Source: Anodontia alba (Eukaryota; Mollusca; Bivalvia; Lucinida; Lucinidae). Taken from it: 64,000 nucleotides of DNA. Every line of letters begins with the position of its first letter. Within the stretch, counting starts at the first letter, position 1. Shown here one piece after another: positions 62,828 to 64,000 of the stretch. The stretch is from NCBI GenBank assembly GCA_964016985.1, contig OZ024823.1, forward strand, positions 133,506,112-133,570,111. The letters are read 5' to 3'. A program made the position numbers and the translations under genes. A model generated the notes under the pieces. It saw nothing but the letters and a program-made list of their open reading frames with translations, was not told where the DNA came from and ran no database searches.

Positions 62828-63064
62828 ATACTCAAGCCAACTGTGTTGAGCCAACTGTCAGTCATGGATGGGTAGAAAAGTCTATTGAATATAAGAACAC
62901 AGAAAGCTTTTCTAGCATGCCAAGAAAACATATCATAGTGCATTGTGATACGAATTTTGCTATTATCATCAATGGCAAGCCAGTACAGAGGGTCAGTTTA
63001 GATTGTCAGGGAAATGGTAAATGGATGACCAAAGAAGGTTGGGTTCCGAGTCTCAGATGTGAAG
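62828..63064 (+). CDS. CCP (sushi) domain exon 2
   Basis: Acceptor TTTTGTATTTCATTCAG and donor GTGAGT at 63065 enclose 237 nt in phase 1-1, the same class as the exon at 58352. It encodes a CCP-like module: C1 in QANCVEPTVSHGW, C2 in IIVHCDTNF, C3 in SLDCQGNGKW and C4 in PSLRCE, with the conserved GKW Trp. Together with 58352-58540 it makes a tandem CCP protein whose remaining exons lie right of the window. The longer C1-C2 spacing (about 40 residues) is slightly unusual for CCP. Confidence 0.83.
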
Positions 63065-63129
63065 GTGAGTTATACCTATTGACTAGTCTGATAGATGGGA
63101 CTATATTTGAGCTACAGTGTGATAAAATG

Positions 63130-63640
63130 TATCTTTGAACATTTGTTCCCAGTGACGATTCAGATCAGTATGCACTTCTGTGTGGTCTGATTATTCTTTG
63201 GCTATCATATTTGTAAACTCTTTACTGTATTTGTCCTAATATTTAACCAACTTGGGAGTATTATTCACTTTTAATTTGTTCATAGCTCTAGTTAAGATCA
63301 GTAATATCCTGAAGATTTAAGAATTGTCAGCTAAATCGGCAAAAAAAACCCCCCCAAAACAAAAAAAAAAAACAAAAACAAAAAAAACTCCCAAAATGTT
63401 TGTTTATTTCCTATTGCTTTAAGGCAGATAAGTAGACTGGCGTGGAATAGAAAAAGCAAAGTATTTATTTTATATGATGTAGCTATTTTTCAGTGGATAA
63501 TTTCATGTTATAAGAATGATATGATGACACGTTACATAACATTTGGTTATTGGCATTTAATGTCATCATCCCCTCTGTGACAGTGTTATGTTTTCTGTTG
63601 AAAAATGATTCAACTTCTATGGCCATAAATTACGGTTTAA
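63130..63640. other. Intronic DNA, no feature recognised
   Basis: AT-rich, with C- and A-rich simple sequence at 63340-63395. No exon with splice signals could be supported. Confidence 0.45.
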
Positions 63641-63645
63641 AAGTC

Positions 63646-63757
63646 AAATGATAAACAGAATCTTATATTTTTGGTCATTTCATATGAAATTTATGAAACT
63701 CGCCAAAGGGTTGTTTCAAATTTCAAAAATTTCACATGAAATGACCACAAATGTAAG
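63646..63757. repeat. Imperfect palindrome
   Basis: TTATATTTTTGGTCATTTCA and TGAAATGACCACAAATGTAAG pair, with inner arms TATGAAATTTATGAAAC and GTTTCAAATTTCAAAAATTTCA. The loop is near CGCCAAAGG. Confidence 0.75.
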
Positions 63758-63764
63758 ATCCTCT

Positions 63765-63885
63765 ATACCTTAGTATTGGGGCAGGTCTGTGTAGTCCCAA
63801 ATCAGATGCAGCAGAATGTGGCATCTGGTCAGGGTCTACACCATTTTGCCACTTATCTAGCACTTTCAGATAATTAACTGATAGT
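63765..63885. mobile_element. Partial MITE, family H
   Basis: ACCTTAGTATTGGGGCAGGT, GTGTAGTCCCAAATCAGATG / CATCTGGTCAGGGTCTACAC, CTTATCTAGCACTTTCAG. Both ends are eroded. Confidence 0.6.
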
Positions 63886-63928
63886 ATCATAGCTCCAGAT
63901 ATGAGGGGATATACACATAATATTTTTC

Positions 63929-64000
63929 TTAACGCTTGTCCTGCTGAATAAATGAACATGCCACACCCACTTCCAATTTTCAGCCAATCAGATTACTTGA
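63929..64000. mobile_element. MITE, family A, cut by the window edge
   Basis: TTAACGCTTGTCCTGCTGAA, ATGCCACACCCACTTCCAAT, CAGCCAATCAGATTACTTGA. It sits in what looks like a family G left end (ATAGCTCCAGATATGAGGGG at about 63889). Confidence 0.75.

Overview
The window looks like nuclear DNA of a bivalve mollusc. This rests on recognition, not a search. The grounds are GT-AG split genes separated by long AT-rich tracts, repeat families I associate with bivalves (for example elements starting AGCTCACCTGAG followed by CGTCCGTCC runs), LINE remnants, and a metazoan Golgi glycosyltransferase. There are no operons, CRISPR arrays, phage genes, rRNA genes or intact tRNA genes. Three host genes are supported.

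(1) Plus strand, about 226-10337: the 3' part of a gene with at least four exons (44, 24, 60 and 3108 nt). All junctions keep frame. The last exon encodes about 1035 residues of Ser-rich, mostly disordered tail of unrecognised family. (2) Minus strand, 24470-22627: a complete two-exon gene for a 433-residue beta-1,4-glucuronyltransferase 1 (B4GAT1-type, GT49) enzyme. (3) Plus strand, 47908 to beyond the right edge: a probable signal-peptide exon followed by two phase 1-1 exons, each encoding one CCP (sushi) domain. A possible orphan coding island lies at 32931-33806.

Almost everything else is transposable-element DNA, largely short palindromic MITEs. I use these family names. TTAA-bounded families, piggyBac-like in target and in CCC/GGG ends: A (ends CCCTTGTCCTGCTGAA), B (ends CCCTTAAAGCGCCAA), C (B-like ends, different core), D (ends CCTTTAGCATGCTGG) and J (ends CCCATTTAAGCC). 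Others: E (ends ACGAAAACACGCCTAT), F (ends GGGCCCAGTTGTTCAAAG), G (ends AGCTCCAGATAAGAG), H (ends ACCGTATTTACCCTAAGTAT) and I (ends ATGGTAAATGTCCTAAAATT). The central hairpins are modular. Core 1 (AAACAGTGTAGACCCAGATC) occurs in A, C, H, I and J. Core 2 (GACATTTCATG plus TGAATCATC or CAAATTGTC) occurs in B and D. Core 3 (GTGGGTACTCATTAGAA) occurs in E and G. The same hairpin therefore sits inside different terminal frames, which is the most unusual structural feature here.

Layout: 0.2-10.3 kb gene 1, with a 2.3 kb tandem-array element in an intron; 10.5-22.5 kb MITEs, a LINE tail and SINEs; 22.6-24.5 kb B4GAT1; 24.5-30 kb MITEs; 30.5-34 kb a pogo-like inverted-end pair filled with MITEs; 34.9-43.5 kb LINE pieces, a roughly 1.4 kb tandem segmental duplication and A-rich repeats; 44.1-45.2 kb a short DNA transposon with a 9-bp target duplication; 47.9 kb to the end the CCP gene, whose introns carry a 3.85 kb long-TIR element (50063-53910), a second tandem-array element (55817-57810), SINEs and MITEs. 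Many insertions are nested, so relative ages can be read.

The three host genes show no evident functional connection. B4GAT1 would act in the Golgi, the CCP protein would be secreted or surface-bound, and the gene 1 product is probably cytoplasmic.
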